From contig DAHR01000005.1 in the NCBI GenBank assembly GCA_002498525.1, forward strand, positions 95,240 to 159,239: 64,000 nucleotides of DNA. Reading direction: 5' to 3'. A model generated the notes under the pieces. The model saw only the letters and a program-made list of their open reading frames with translations. It ran no database searches and was not told the origin of the DNA. The translations under genes and the position numbers were made by a program. The DNA comes from Euryarchaeota archaeon UBA58 (GTDB lineage Archaea > Thermoplasmatota > Poseidoniia > Poseidoniales > Thalassarchaeaceae). Each line of letters begins with the position of its first letter. Within the stretch, counting starts at the first letter, position 1. Of this stretch, positions 1-8,491 are shown one piece after another.

Positions 1-580
1 GACCGGTTCGGCTCGCTTCGCCTATCTCATCGAGAGTGCGAGGATTGTTGCATTGACGGCAGGCCGCGTACAGCGAGGCTGCTGCGACACCCTCGATCGA
101 GCGGCCGCGGATGAGTCTCTTCTCGACCGCTTTCTTGTAATTCACTGCGGCCGTCTCGCGGATCGACTTAGGGAGATCGAGGCGGCTCGCCATGCGGTCG
201 AGCTCGGCTAGAGCCATGGCGAGATTGCGCTCGGTCGCGTTGCTCACACGCGAGCGCTTCTGCCACTTCCTCATGCGATAGAATTGAGAACGGTAACGAC
301 TGGAAATCGTCTTGCCGGAGTAATCCTTGTTCTGCCAATCGATATCGGTGGACAGTCCCTTGTCATGCAGCATCACAGTCATCGGCGCACCGGTTCGAGC
401 GCGCTGGTCTCCCTGCTCGGGGCTGAAGACGCGCCACTCAGCGCCTTGGTCGATGACATTGTCTTCAAGGACGAGTCCGCAATCGTCGCAGACGACCTCT
501 CCGCGAGTCTCGTCGCGGGTAAGGTTGCGGCTGCTACATTCATTGCATTTCACTATGTCTTCAACTAGATAATCAGCCAT
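1..580 (-). CDS. tfb: Transcription initiation factor TFB (partial, 3' end outside window)
   Basis: This is archaeal TFIIB, which bridges TBP on the TATA box and RNA polymerase. The minus-strand reading frame opens at the ATG complementary to 578-580 and runs off the window edge without a stop, giving 193 residues. The N-terminal zinc ribbon is visible as CNEC (about residues 12-15) and CDDC about 20 residues later. A B-reader/linker region follows (GAEWRVF, then a [20 protein letters not shown] stretch), and then the first cyclin fold, with [18 protein letters not shown] and a [11 protein letters not shown] helix. A Shine-Dalgarno-like GAGGTGAT lies just upstream of the start, and a TATA box lies about 55 bases upstream. 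The aconitase-like gene is divergent. Archaea often carry several TFB paralogues, so this need not be the only one. Identity is very secure. Confidence 0.95.
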   Translation of the reverse strand, partial: MADYLVEDIVKCNECSSRNLTRDETRGEVVCDDCGLVLEDNVIDQGAEWRVFSPEQGDQRARTGAPMTVMLHDKGLSTDIDWQNKDYSGKTISSRYRSQFYRMRKWQKRSRVSNATERNLAMALAELDRMASRLDLPKSIRETAAVNYKKAVEKRLIRGRSIEGVAAASLYAACRQCNNPRTLDEIGEASRTG

Positions 581-631
581 CCCATCACCTCTATTCCATA
601 AGGAAAGATAAAATATCCCGACTCGACTACC

Positions 632-639
632 TATTTAAA
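632..639 (-). promoter_or_regulatory. TATA box of the TFB gene
   Basis: On the minus strand the sequence reads TTTAAATA, an archaeal TATA element. It lies about 52 bases upstream of the TFB start, so a transcript beginning about 25 bases downstream would carry a short leader with a GAGGTG ribosome site. The element is near-symmetric and could also serve the divergent aconitase gene, which would then have a leader of roughly 90 bases. Confidence 0.55.
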
Positions 640-750
640 CACTACAGGTTGAGAGAATCACTTCGATACAGGCTCCTGCTAGCCTGTGTCGAGCCTCGCC
701 AATGGTGAAATAGCAACGTATTCTCGACAATCTCGTAGGAGGTGTGTTGG

Positions 751-2742
751 ATGAGTGCTTCGTGGCCCCCAACGGAAATCGAACTGGACCCTGACAAAAG
801 GGTGCTGTTCCTCACAAAAGATCTCAATCTGATCCGTCAGCAACTCTACGAAGGTCTCGATCTGCGAATGGAGGATCTCTCCGTCGGCGATCTGCTCGAC
901 GACATCAACACCGATGTCATGACGCCTGCTTGGGTCTGCTTCGACCACGACCCCGCGATTCTCGCAGAAAACGCATACGCAGGTCTGCTGCACGACGGGC
1001 GGCGTGTCTTCGAGCCATTGGCGCTGATGGATGGTGGCTTCGAGGTAATCGTCAGCGGTCATCGCAAGGGAACAGGCAGCAGTCGCGAGACCGCAGCCCA
1101 ATGCGAGCGATGGTCTGGAATTCGAATCGTCATCGCCGCATCATTCGCACCCATCCACGAGCGCAACAACATCAATCTCGGTCAGTTGATGGGTGACCAC
1201 TCGATGCTTCAACGTCTTCAGGACGGTGAGGTCATCACCCTCTCGGAATTCACCGGAAAATTCGACCCGGTAACCCGCCTCATCGTCGAGAACGGAGGCA
1301 TTCTGCCATTCGCTCGGAAACTCAAGGCCGGTGCGATTGAGTTGCCGGCAGTCAGTATCGAGCAGTGCCCGATGACGATGGTAGAGAAGATGATCTCCAA
1401 CAAATTGCTCGGACAGCGAGGACAGCGAGGCTATGTCCGACCTGGCGATGCGGTACTGGCTCAGGTCGACGGTGGTTATAGCCACGAGTTCACCACCGCT
1501 CAGGTTCACACTTTTCTGGCGGAAGAATATGGTGAGGATTACATCCTTCCGAACCCGCTGAAATTCGCCGTCTTCGAAGACCATCTTCTGTATGCGACCG
1601 GCGTGCCGAGATTCGGGCGCTTCGTCGACAAGATCCAACGTCTGAGGGACCTGCAAGTGGCCTTCCAGCAGCACACTGGCGTGCGTGACTACTCGGCTGT
1701 CGACGGTGTGAGCCCGGGTATCTGTCATCAGGTCGCGCGTGAGGAATTCATCGATGTCGGCGACTTCATTCAAGCTACTGACAGCCACACCTGCATGGGT
1801 GGCGCCTCCAACGCATTGACCTACGGAGTGGGTTCGACGGAATACGCCAATCTGATCTACAATCAATTTGCTTTCGTCAACGTGCCCGAGAGCATTCGCT
1901 TCGAGTTGGTGGGCACGCTTGATCCGGGCTGCACGGCTAAGGATGTGATTCTGCACATCCTCTGGAAGTATGCCGCGCAGTCCGACACTCTGGACCGCTC
2001 GATGGAATTCGGGGGAACAGGGTTGGCATCGCTGTCGATGGACGAGCGGGCCACGCTTTGCAACATGGCTACAGAATGTTCTGCGAAAACCGGCATCTGC
2101 GAGCCGGATGATCTGACTGTCGAGTGGTTGCTCGAAAGGCGAGCAGGGGCTACGGAGCAAGAGATACGCTCGGCCTTCGTGCTTCCCGATGAAGGCGCGA
2201 ACTACGATGGCGGAGTTCACACCATCGATATGGATACGATTCGTCCGATGGTAGCTCATCCTGGTAACCCCGACGAAGGGGTGCCCTCCGACCCGACGAA
2301 TGGTGCCTACATCGATGACCTTGGCAAGATTTCAATCGACATCGCTTACGCTGGCTCGTGCACCGCTGGCAAGGAGGACGACTTCTCCTATTACGCGATG
2401 GTGACCGAAGCGGCTCTGGAGGCCGGATTGACAGTTGCTGAGGGTGTCGAGTGCTACATTCAATTCGGCTCGAAGACGGTTAAGGAACTCTCCGAGCAGA
2501 ATGGCTGGTCCGAGATGTTCGAGAGAGCTGGTGTGCAACTCATCGATCCGGGGTGCGGGGCTTGCATCGGTGCTGGACCGGGCATCTCTGAGGACTCTGA
2601 ACAGGTGACTGTCTCGGCGATAAACCGTAATTACCAAGGTCGCTCAGGCCCCGGCAAGTTGTATCTCGCGAGTCCATTGACGGTGATGGCCAGCGCCTTC
2701 GTCGGCCACATCACCGCATGGCACCCAGAACTATTCGCATAA
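751..2742 (+). CDS. Aconitase-family hydratase, single chain with N-terminal swivel domain
   Basis: This 663-residue iron-sulfur dehydratase of the aconitase / isopropylmalate isomerase superfamily most likely interconverts citrate and isocitrate. A swivel (LeuD-like) domain comes first, marked by GHRKGTGSSRE near residue 100-110 and a following FAPIHERNNIN segment. The catalytic domains follow: the DSHTCMGGAS motif at about 344, GSCTAGKEDD with Cys537, and GCGACIGAGPG with Cys602 and Cys605. These three cysteines are the expected ligands of the 4Fe-4S cluster. Swivel-before-catalytic order resembles AcnB rather than AcnA or mitochondrial aconitase, but the AcnB HEAT-like domain is missing. 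The ATG at 751 was chosen over the in-frame GTG at 742 because GGAGGT (738-743) sits seven bases before it. Homoaconitase or another hydro-lyase specificity cannot be excluded from sequence alone. Confidence 0.85.
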   Translation: MSASWPPTEIELDPDKRVLFLTKDLNLIRQQLYEGLDLRMEDLSVGDLLDDINTDVMTPAWVCFDHDPAILAENAYAGLLHDGRRVFEPLALMDGGFEVIVSGHRKGTGSSRETAAQCERWSGIRIVIAASFAPIHERNNINLGQLMGDHSMLQRLQDGEVITLSEFTGKFDPVTRLIVENGGILPFARKLKAGAIELPAVSIEQCPMTMVEKMISNKLLGQRGQRGYVRPGDAVLAQVDGGYSHEFTTAQVHTFLAEEYGEDYILPNPLKFAVFEDHLLYATGVPRFGRFVDKIQRLRDLQVAFQQHTGVRDYSAVDGVSPGICHQVAREEFIDVGDFIQATDSHTCMGGASNALTYGVGSTEYANLIYNQFAFVNVPESIRFELVGTLDPGCTAKDVILHILWKYAAQSDTLDRSMEFGGTGLASLSMDERATLCNMATECSAKTGICEPDDLTVEWLLERRAGATEQEIRSAFVLPDEGANYDGGVHTIDMDTIRPMVAHPGNPDEGVPSDPTNGAYIDDLGKISIDIAYAGSCTAGKEDDFSYYAMVTEAALEAGLTVAEGVECYIQFGSKTVKELSEQNGWSEMFERAGVQLIDPGCGACIGAGPGISEDSEQVTVSAINRNYQGRSGPGKLYLASPLTVMASAFVGHITAWHPELFA

Positions 2743-2779
2743 TCTAATTCAAGAACCTCAATTAATTGGACCCTCTTTG

Positions 2780-3439
2780 ATGGCTGATTACGAGGTTGAG
2801 AAACATACCAGATTGAATCGAATACCCGATCGTGGGCACTACGATGAGAAGACCGTTCATTCGATTATCGATTCCGCGTTGATCTGCCATTTGGGCTTCA
2901 TCGAGAATGGCCGACCATTCGTCATACCCTGCATTCACGGGCGGGAAGGGAGGACACTCTACCTGCACGGTGCGAAGGCCAGTCGATTGATGAACGAGAG
3001 TGGTTCAGGCAAGGATCTCTGCATCACATTCACGCATATCGACGGTATTGTTCTCGCACGCTCGTTATTTCACTCCTCGATGAATTACCGCTCTGTCGTC
3101 GCATTTGGCAAAGGCCGTATTTTGGAGGCTGATGGAGAAAAGATACACGCTCTCAACGTCGTGACGGAAGGATTGTGTCGCGGTAGATGGGAGGGTGGAC
3201 GCACTCCAACGAAGAAAGAATTGGAAGCGACCTCTGTCATCGCCGTCGATATCGAACATGCTGGAGCGAAGATTCGCACCGGTGGTGCGAATGACGACGA
3301 GGGAGATCTCTCTGGCCCGTGGTGGGCAGGAGTTCTTCCGGTCGAGACGAAAATTCACCCTCCGATTCCTTCCGAAGACTTACGAATCGACCCTGCACCA
3401 CCTCAGCATGTCCTCGACCGAGTCGGCGATGTTCTCTGA
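2780..3439 (+). CDS. Pyridoxamine 5'-phosphate oxidase-fold flavin-binding protein
   Basis: This 219-residue protein has the split-barrel FMN-binding fold of the PPOX-like family (COG3467 type). Typical features are YDEKTVHSIIDSALICHLGFIE near the start, RPFVIPCIHGREG, YLHGAKASRLM (the flavin-contacting G-x-x-A/S-x-R/L segment), and LARSLFHSSMNYRSVVAFG in the middle. Such proteins bind FMN, F420 or heme and often act as small reductases; 5-nitroimidazole antibiotic resistance proteins belong here. No pathway can be assigned from the neighbours: aconitase ends 37 bases upstream and topoisomerase VI B begins 133 bases downstream. The start is ATG 2780, since the longer frame begins with an adjacent TTG and gains nothing. 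Confidence 0.82.
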   Translation: MADYEVEKHTRLNRIPDRGHYDEKTVHSIIDSALICHLGFIENGRPFVIPCIHGREGRTLYLHGAKASRLMNESGSGKDLCITFTHIDGIVLARSLFHSSMNYRSVVAFGKGRILEADGEKIHALNVVTEGLCRGRWEGGRTPTKKELEATSVIAVDIEHAGAKIRTGGANDDEGDLSGPWWAGVLPVETKIHPPIPSEDLRIDPAPPQHVLDRVGDVL

Positions 3440-3505
3440 ACGCAGGAGAATTCCGGTCAGAATCCGTCTACCCTCGCCACAGAGTTAAGTGTCCTGCACA
3501 CTCGC

Positions 3506-3526
3506 CCTGCACTGACCACGTGCAGG
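3506..3526 (+). promoter_or_regulatory. Inverted repeat upstream of topoisomerase VI B
   Basis: CCTGCAC (3506-3512) and GTGCAGG (3520-3526) form a perfect seven-base stem with a seven-base loop. It lies between the PPOX-type gene and topoisomerase VI B, about 47 bases before the latter's start. A second CCTGCAC occurs at 3493-3499, so two alternative pairings with the right arm exist. It could be a terminator, a 5' UTR hairpin or an operator; sequence alone does not decide. Confidence 0.35.
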
Positions 3527-3572
3527 CCCCGTGCCATCCGGGTATCGGGAGGACCTGAGGGGGGTTTTCGCC

Positions 3573-5705
3573 ATGGCAGATGCAGAGAGAATCGCGAGCA
3601 AACAGAAGCAGATCTCGATAAGTGAGTTCTTTGAGAAGAACAAGCATTTCCTCGGCTTCGACACCCTTCAGAGAGCAGTAATCACAGCGGTCAAGGAAGC
3701 CGTTGACAATTCACTCGATGCGTGTGAAGAATCTCGTATTCTCCCTGATATCCGCATCGAGATCAATCGCTTGTCTGGCGATCGATTGGAACTCATCGCG
3801 CAGGACAATGGCCCTGGCATTCCGCGCGATGCCATCGAGAACGTCTTCGGTAGGTTCCTTCTCGGCTCACGTTTCCATGCCATCCGGCAGACCCGTGGCC
3901 AGCAGGGAATCGGCATAACTGGCGTGTTGATGTACAGTCAATTGACCACGGGCTCGAAAACCCGAGTGACTTCGAAAATCGCTTCTGATTCATCCGCAGT
4001 CCACGTCGATCTCGGTCTTGATACACGCAAAAACCGAGCCACGAAATCGAACGAGAGACGCGACCTCTGGCTCGATGAGAACGGACATGAGATTGAGCAC
4101 GGTCTGATGATTCGAACCGTCATGCGAGCCAAGTATCAGCGCGGTCGCCAGTCGGTTCATCAGTATCTGCGGATGACTTCGATAGTCAACCCTCACGCCA
4201 CGATTCACCTCACTGTTCGCGGGCTCGATGGGGAGATCATCGACGACGGACATTGGATTCGCACTACAGAGAAATTACCCCGAGTCGTCGAGGAGATCAA
4301 ACCGCATCCGCATGGAATCCTTCTCGGTCAACTCCAACGGATGCTCAAAGAGACCGATGAGCGCAATATGACTTCATTCCTCAGGCACGGTTTCTCAGGA
4401 GTCAGTCTGCGCGCAGCCAAAGAGATCCTCGCAGCGGCTGAACTCGATGAAGGCCGCATACCTGCGCGCGTCAAAGCCGAGGACGCTCAGAAGATGGTCG
4501 AAGCCTTCCAAAGAGTCAAACTCCTCGCTCCACCAACTGATTGTCTCTCACCGATCGAGGAGATGCTAATCAAGAAAGGACTCTCGAAGGCGATTGATTC
4601 GCGCTTCGCTTCGACCGCCACCCGCAAACCGACGGTCAGCCAAGGCAACCCCTTCCAGATCGAGGTCGGACTGGTCTTCGGAGGAGACCTGCAGGCGGAG
4701 GGGCCGATCGAGATTCTGCGCTTCACCAACAGAGTCCCTCTGATGTACCAGCAAGGCGGATGCCTGCTGACAAAGGCTCTCGAGTCCGTCGATTGGAAGC
4801 GCTACGGACTCGACCACCCCGGCGGCCGCGGGCTGCCGAAAGGGCCGGCCGCCGTACTGATTCATCTAGCCTCCACAAACGTCCAATTCACCAGCGAGGC
4901 AAAGGAGGCGGTGGCGGATAACGAAGAGGTCTTCGAGGAAGTTCGGCGAGCGATGTTGGAGGTCGGACGTGGACTTCGCAATCATCTGAAGAAGAGTTCT
5001 CAGCGCAAGAAAGCGCAAGAGAAATTCGATCTCATCAACATCATTCTACCAGAGATTTCACGCAAGACTTCGCAATTGCTCGGTCGCGAGGAACCCGACT
5101 TGGCGCCGGTCATCACCCGCATCATGAATGCAGTCTTCCTCGAGGATGAAATCGGTTGGGACAAGCACTCGAATCAAGCCGTCTGCTCTCTCACCATCTA
5201 CAACTACACCGCCCGTGCTCGTGCCTACACGATCCTTGCTAAATGGCCTGAAGGCGAAGGGGTTGCAATCGCTGAGAATCCTCGAGGGGGTCGTAAGGAA
5301 ACCACTGGTCTATGGGCTTGGAGGCTCGACACCCTCGACCCTGGTCAGTCAGCGGAGATTCGCTTCACTGTCAGCGGTCTGTCGAAGGGGGATTGGACTG
5401 ATGCGGAGATATTCTTCCGAGGCAATGGAGACATAATCGGGGCGACCAAGATCGATGAGAAGCTCCTCGATGAAATGCGCAAGATGGAAGCACTGGCTCT
5501 GGCGGAGGCGGAATACGCCGCTGCGACGATGAACGAATCCATCCAACGACTGGTCGAAAGAACGCCAGTGCTGGAGACTTCTGGAGAATCGCTGGTAGTG
5601 TCTTCTGATGAGTCTGTGGTAGAGCCTTCTAACGAATCGCAGAGGATGATCAATAATCCTGAGGATCTACGCCAGTGGACTCCGGCTGAGGAGGTGAATG
5701 AATGA
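3573..5705 (+). CDS. top6B: DNA topoisomerase VI subunit B
   Basis: This is the ATPase subunit of type IIB topoisomerase, which relaxes and decatenates DNA as an A2B2 tetramer. The 710-residue chain starts with a GHKL ATP-binding domain: N-box EAVDNSLDA with Asn46, DNGPGIP at about 78-84, and a glycine-rich ATP lid RGQQGIGITG near 110. An H2TH region follows (REILAAAE-like helices near 290), then the transducer domain with PFQIEVGLVFGG, FTNRVPLMYQ and an RNHLKKSS segment. A C-terminal immunoglobulin-like extension (NYTARARAYTILAKW) resembles that of long archaeal B subunits. The start is the ATG at 3573, preceded by a G-rich GAGGGGGG stretch. A GTG 42 bases upstream is in frame but less likely. 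The gene overlaps subunit A by four bases (ATGA), so the two are translationally coupled. Confidence 0.97.
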   Translation: MADAERIASKQKQISISEFFEKNKHFLGFDTLQRAVITAVKEAVDNSLDACEESRILPDIRIEINRLSGDRLELIAQDNGPGIPRDAIENVFGRFLLGSRFHAIRQTRGQQGIGITGVLMYSQLTTGSKTRVTSKIASDSSAVHVDLGLDTRKNRATKSNERRDLWLDENGHEIEHGLMIRTVMRAKYQRGRQSVHQYLRMTSIVNPHATIHLTVRGLDGEIIDDGHWIRTTEKLPRVVEEIKPHPHGILLGQLQRMLKETDERNMTSFLRHGFSGVSLRAAKEILAAAELDEGRIPARVKAEDAQKMVEAFQRVKLLAPPTDCLSPIEEMLIKKGLSKAIDSRFASTATRKPTVSQGNPFQIEVGLVFGGDLQAEGPIEILRFTNRVPLMYQQGGCLLTKALESVDWKRYGLDHPGGRGLPKGPAAVLIHLASTNVQFTSEAKEAVADNEEVFEEVRRAMLEVGRGLRNHLKKSSQRKKAQEKFDLINIILPEISRKTSQLLGREEPDLAPVITRIMNAVFLEDEIGWDKHSNQAVCSLTIYNYTARARAYTILAKWPEGEGVAIAENPRGGRKETTGLWAWRLDTLDPGQSAEIRFTVSGLSKGDWTDAEIFFRGNGDIIGATKIDEKLLDEMRKMEALALAEAEYAAATMNESIQRLVERTPVLETSGESLVVSSDESVVEPSNESQRMINNPEDLRQWTPAEEVNE

Positions 5706-6802
5706 GCGCGAATGGATTCTCGAAGGAAGAGGTGATAGAAGCCTTGCATAGCATCGCAGGTGAGATGCATGACAACATGACCAAGGGGCAACCGCCGAGA
5801 ATGACGCTGCCTGTGAGGACCAAGAAAAACATCGCTTTCGATGAGCGTCTCGGCGTTTACAAGTATGGCAAGAAGATGAGCACGCGCGATGCGACGAGCC
5901 TTGGCTCGGCCCGTCAACTGCTTCGCGCGCTCCATGTCACCGAGTTCATCGAGGAGATGATCAACGCTGGTAAATCCTCGACATTGAGAGAGATGTACTA
6001 CATCTCTGAAGGGTGGGGACATGGGAAATTCGGTTCACAGAACGAGAGCAACAATCTCGCTGAGGATCTAGAGATTGTCACCCGATGCATGCGTGAGGAC
6101 TTCAAACTCCGACCTGAAGAGGATGGGGCTCGCATCATCGGCAACATCACCTTCGAGGAGAGGAATCGACGCGGCGATTGGATGAGAATCAACTGCCGCG
6201 ACGATGTCGGAGATTCTGGATACGGGGTCCCATACAATGTCGAGGCGGAGAAACTCCGCCTCATCACTCATGATGTCGACTTCATCATGGCCATCGAGAC
6301 AGGTGGAATGTTCGACCGACTTGTCGAGAATGGTTTCGACGAGTCGGCTCATTGCGCGCTGATTCACCTGAAGGGGCAGCCAGCGCGCTCGACGCGCCGC
6401 ATCATCAAGCGAATGAACGAAGAATGGAATCTTCCGGTCCTCGTCTTCTTAGACGGTGACCCCTGGTCGTTCAGAATCTTCGCTTCAATCGCCTACGGCG
6501 CTATCAAGACGGCGCACATCTCGGAGTATCTCGCCACTCCGAGCGCCGTCTACCTCGGTATCAGGGCAGATGATATCGAATCGTACGATCTGCCCAGTGA
6601 CGAATTATCCAGCAGGGATATCCAAGCCCTGAAGGCCGAACTCAGCGACCCGCGATTCGCGGATTCCGAATGGCAGGAAGAGATCAATATGATGCTCGAT
6701 CTAGGGAAGAAGGCTGAGCAGCAATCATTGGCGAAATACGGTCTTGATTTCGTCACTGACACCTACCTGCCCGAGAAACTGGCACAGATCATGGGTCGAT
6801 GA
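5702..6802 (+). CDS. top6A: DNA topoisomerase VI subunit A (Spo11-type)
   Basis: This is the DNA-cleaving subunit of topoisomerase VI, homologous to eukaryotic Spo11. The catalytic tyrosine lies in LREMYYIS (Tyr99 or Tyr100) in the winged-helix CAP domain. The Toprim metal site shows Glu199 in AIETGG and the acidic DGDPW motif at 251-255. At 366 residues it has the normal family length. The ATG overlaps the stop of subunit B, and GAGGTG just upstream is a plausible ribosome site. Presence of both subunits in one operon supports a complete enzyme. Confidence 0.97.
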   Translation: MSANGFSKEEVIEALHSIAGEMHDNMTKGQPPRMTLPVRTKKNIAFDERLGVYKYGKKMSTRDATSLGSARQLLRALHVTEFIEEMINAGKSSTLREMYYISEGWGHGKFGSQNESNNLAEDLEIVTRCMREDFKLRPEEDGARIIGNITFEERNRRGDWMRINCRDDVGDSGYGVPYNVEAEKLRLITHDVDFIMAIETGGMFDRLVENGFDESAHCALIHLKGQPARSTRRIIKRMNEEWNLPVLVFLDGDPWSFRIFASIAYGAIKTAHISEYLATPSAVYLGIRADDIESYDLPSDELSSRDIQALKAELSDPRFADSEWQEEINMMLDLGKKAEQQSLAKYGLDFVTDTYLPEKLAQIMGR

Positions 6803-6820
6803 TTCCCAGCGAACATTCGA

Positions 6821-6840
6821 TGCCGGCCTTCGGCCAAGCA
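6821..6840 (+). terminator. GC-rich hairpin after the topoisomerase VI operon
   Basis: TGCCGGCCTTCGGCCAAGCA contains a GGCC/GGCC stem around a TTC loop, extended by an outer TGC/GCA pairing with a small bulge. It begins 19 bases after the topoisomerase VI A stop and precedes a separate GTG-started gene. There is no T-run, so a termination role is only suggested by position. Confidence 0.35.
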
Positions 6841-6868
6841 TGATATGTGACCACACTCAGGTCGAACT

Positions 6869-7657
6869 GTGAGCACTCGATTACGTCGTGCGGCCAAAGG
6901 AAGCGCCATCGCTGCATTGGTCCTGCTGCTCGTTGGAGTCGCGGCATACGCATCCTCCTACGATGAACTCGCCGGGCTGATGGATCCGGAGAAGAACAAT
7001 CTGGCAGACCTGCACTCGGGTGAAAGCGCACAGATTGAGATAAGCGGAGGATCTCAGATCGCTGCGCTGCGTCTTATTAATGAATCGTCGACAGAGTATC
7101 CGCAGGTTCGGCTCGTCGGAGTCGACGGTGAGGAAGAGGGGCGCGAGCCCAACCTTCTGGATACGAAATGGATAAGTGAAGACAGCGGAAGAATCTACGA
7201 AGCTGTGCGAATCTATGAGCCGGGCTCGACTGGCACATTCACGATTCACAACGATGCAGAGCAGCGTTTGATCGTCGTCGATAATGCTGAACTCCAGTCG
7301 AAGTTGTTGGCTGAACCGCTCCTTCTCCTGATGATGATCAGTTGCTGCGGTGGATTGTCGGCCACCTTAGCAGCCATCATCCTGTTTTTCCTCCAGCTGA
7401 GGAATCGGGGCGAGACCGAACAGAAAGTCTCGGGTCTGGTGGTCGATGGTCAAGTGATGACAACGAATGAACTCTACCGAATGCAGCGAGGTGGGGCGAA
7501 GGAGGAACCTGTCGAATCGGCTGTGGCAGACCCATTCGTGGATCGTGAGTCAAAGACGACGAGACAAGAGGAAATTCAGGATTCGAAGGAAGAATCCACC
7601 GATTCAGCCAAGATTGACGCGGACTCGGTAGAATGGCGCTCTTGGGATGAGGGTTGA
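6869..7657 (+). CDS. Two-pass membrane protein of unknown function
   Basis: I do not recognise a family. The 262-residue product starts at a GTG and has an N-terminal hydrophobic segment (about residues 11-29, IAALVLLLVGVAAYA). A roughly 120-residue domain follows that would face outward, then a second membrane helix near 153-178 with an unusual MMISCCGG stretch, and a hydrophilic tail rich in Glu, Asp and Lys. The topology resembles small archaeal envelope proteins with one extracytoplasmic beta-rich domain (for example SAQIEISGGSQIAALRL). It sits between the topoisomerase VI operon and a transcription regulator in the same direction, with 72 bases to the latter, so no operon partner is clear. 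Confidence 0.7.
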   Translation: MSTRLRRAAKGSAIAALVLLLVGVAAYASSYDELAGLMDPEKNNLADLHSGESAQIEISGGSQIAALRLINESSTEYPQVRLVGVDGEEEGREPNLLDTKWISEDSGRIYEAVRIYEPGSTGTFTIHNDAEQRLIVVDNAELQSKLLAEPLLLLMMISCCGGLSATLAAIILFFLQLRNRGETEQKVSGLVVDGQVMTTNELYRMQRGGAKEEPVESAVADPFVDRESKTTRQEEIQDSKEESTDSAKIDADSVEWRSWDEG

Positions 7658-7711
7658 TCTCGTACCTGCTGTTGCGGCTAGCGATTGGGTTTTTAGTGCC
7701 CCTGCGACTAC

Positions 7712-7726
7712 CCAACCTCGAGTTGG
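7712..7726 (+). promoter_or_regulatory. Palindrome in the regulator promoter (possible operator)
   Basis: CCAAC and GTTGG flank a central CTCGA, giving a 15-base near-palindrome four bases before the first GTG start of the HTH gene. A TATA-like TTTTTAG at 7690-7696 lies about 34 bases before that start. The palindrome therefore covers the expected transcription start, a good position for autorepression. The regulatory role is inferred. Confidence 0.4.
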
Positions 7727-7729
7727 TAA

Positions 7730-8470
7730 GTGGTGGTGGACTTCGACGAAGCCCTGAACATCCTTGAGAACAGGGCGCGTCGGCAGATTCTCAAGCGGCT
7801 CGCCAAGGAACCTCATTACCCATTACAACTCTCAGATTTGCTTGTAATCAGCCAACAGGCAGTAGTCAAGCACCTCAAGGTGTTGGAAAAGGCGGGATTC
7901 GTCGACTCGACCAAGGTCGCCTCGCAGAAGGGAGGGCCGCCGAAGAAAATGTACACTGTGAATCAGTCATTCTCGCTACGCCTCGACCTCGGACCGAATC
8001 TGTTCCGTGCTGAGCATCGTACAATGCCACGTGGCGGGCCTATTCGGCTCTCTCAACGACTGCCACAGGATCTCGACGGTGTGATAGAGAGGATAGGTAC
8101 ACGTCGGAGACTTCCGATGGTAGAGGCGATGTCCATGCTGTCGGAGATGGACAGAGCCCTCGAGCGAATCGATGAGCAGCGCGATGCCGTCATCGCCCTG
8201 CACCAGCAAGTCATGCAACGAGTCGCTCCGAACATCGATGATTCATCCGAGACTTACGAGGAGCGACAACTCGCTCATGCCTTGCTGAATCATCCCCGAA
8301 GACCCTTGGATCTCGACCTCTTCTCACAAGGGCTACGCATTCAATCCATGCAGGCAGAGGCGATGCTGGATGGTCTGCGCGAGCGGCTACTGCGAGACTT
8401 CGCCAGCCATTCCGGCAGCTTGGTAGCGGCTCGCGAGGGTACGCCTCTGCCTTGGTGGCTCGCCCGTTGA
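7730..8470 (+). CDS. ArsR-type winged-helix transcription regulator with long C-terminal domain
   Basis: The 246-residue protein has an N-terminal winged helix typical of archaeal ArsR-like regulators. FDEALNILENRARRQILKRL comes first, then a QLSDLLVISQQAVVKHLKVL helix-turn-helix whose recognition helix lies near residues 40-50, then a wing with KGGPPKKMYTV. Residues 80-246 are mostly helical (long stretches such as MLSEMDRALERIDEQRDAVIAL), probably for dimerisation, and no ligand-binding cysteines are seen. Three consecutive GTG codons (7730, 7733, 7736) could start translation, and a leaderless transcript from the TATA-like element at 7690 fits. Its target is unknown; the palindrome at its own start suggests autoregulation. 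Confidence 0.82.
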   Translation: MVVDFDEALNILENRARRQILKRLAKEPHYPLQLSDLLVISQQAVVKHLKVLEKAGFVDSTKVASQKGGPPKKMYTVNQSFSLRLDLGPNLFRAEHRTMPRGGPIRLSQRLPQDLDGVIERIGTRRRLPMVEAMSMLSEMDRALERIDEQRDAVIALHQQVMQRVAPNIDDSSETYEERQLAHALLNHPRRPLDLDLFSQGLRIQSMQAEAMLDGLRERLLRDFASHSGSLVAAREGTPLPWWLAR

Positions 8471-8491
8471 AGACGATTGTCAGTCAACTTC

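Noticed and set aside
1141..2259. Open frame of 372 residues on the minus strand within the aconitase gene
   Set aside because: It is the antisense shadow of a clearly coding plus-strand gene. The GC-rich third codon positions keep the frame open, and its translation is Arg/His-rich with no domain.
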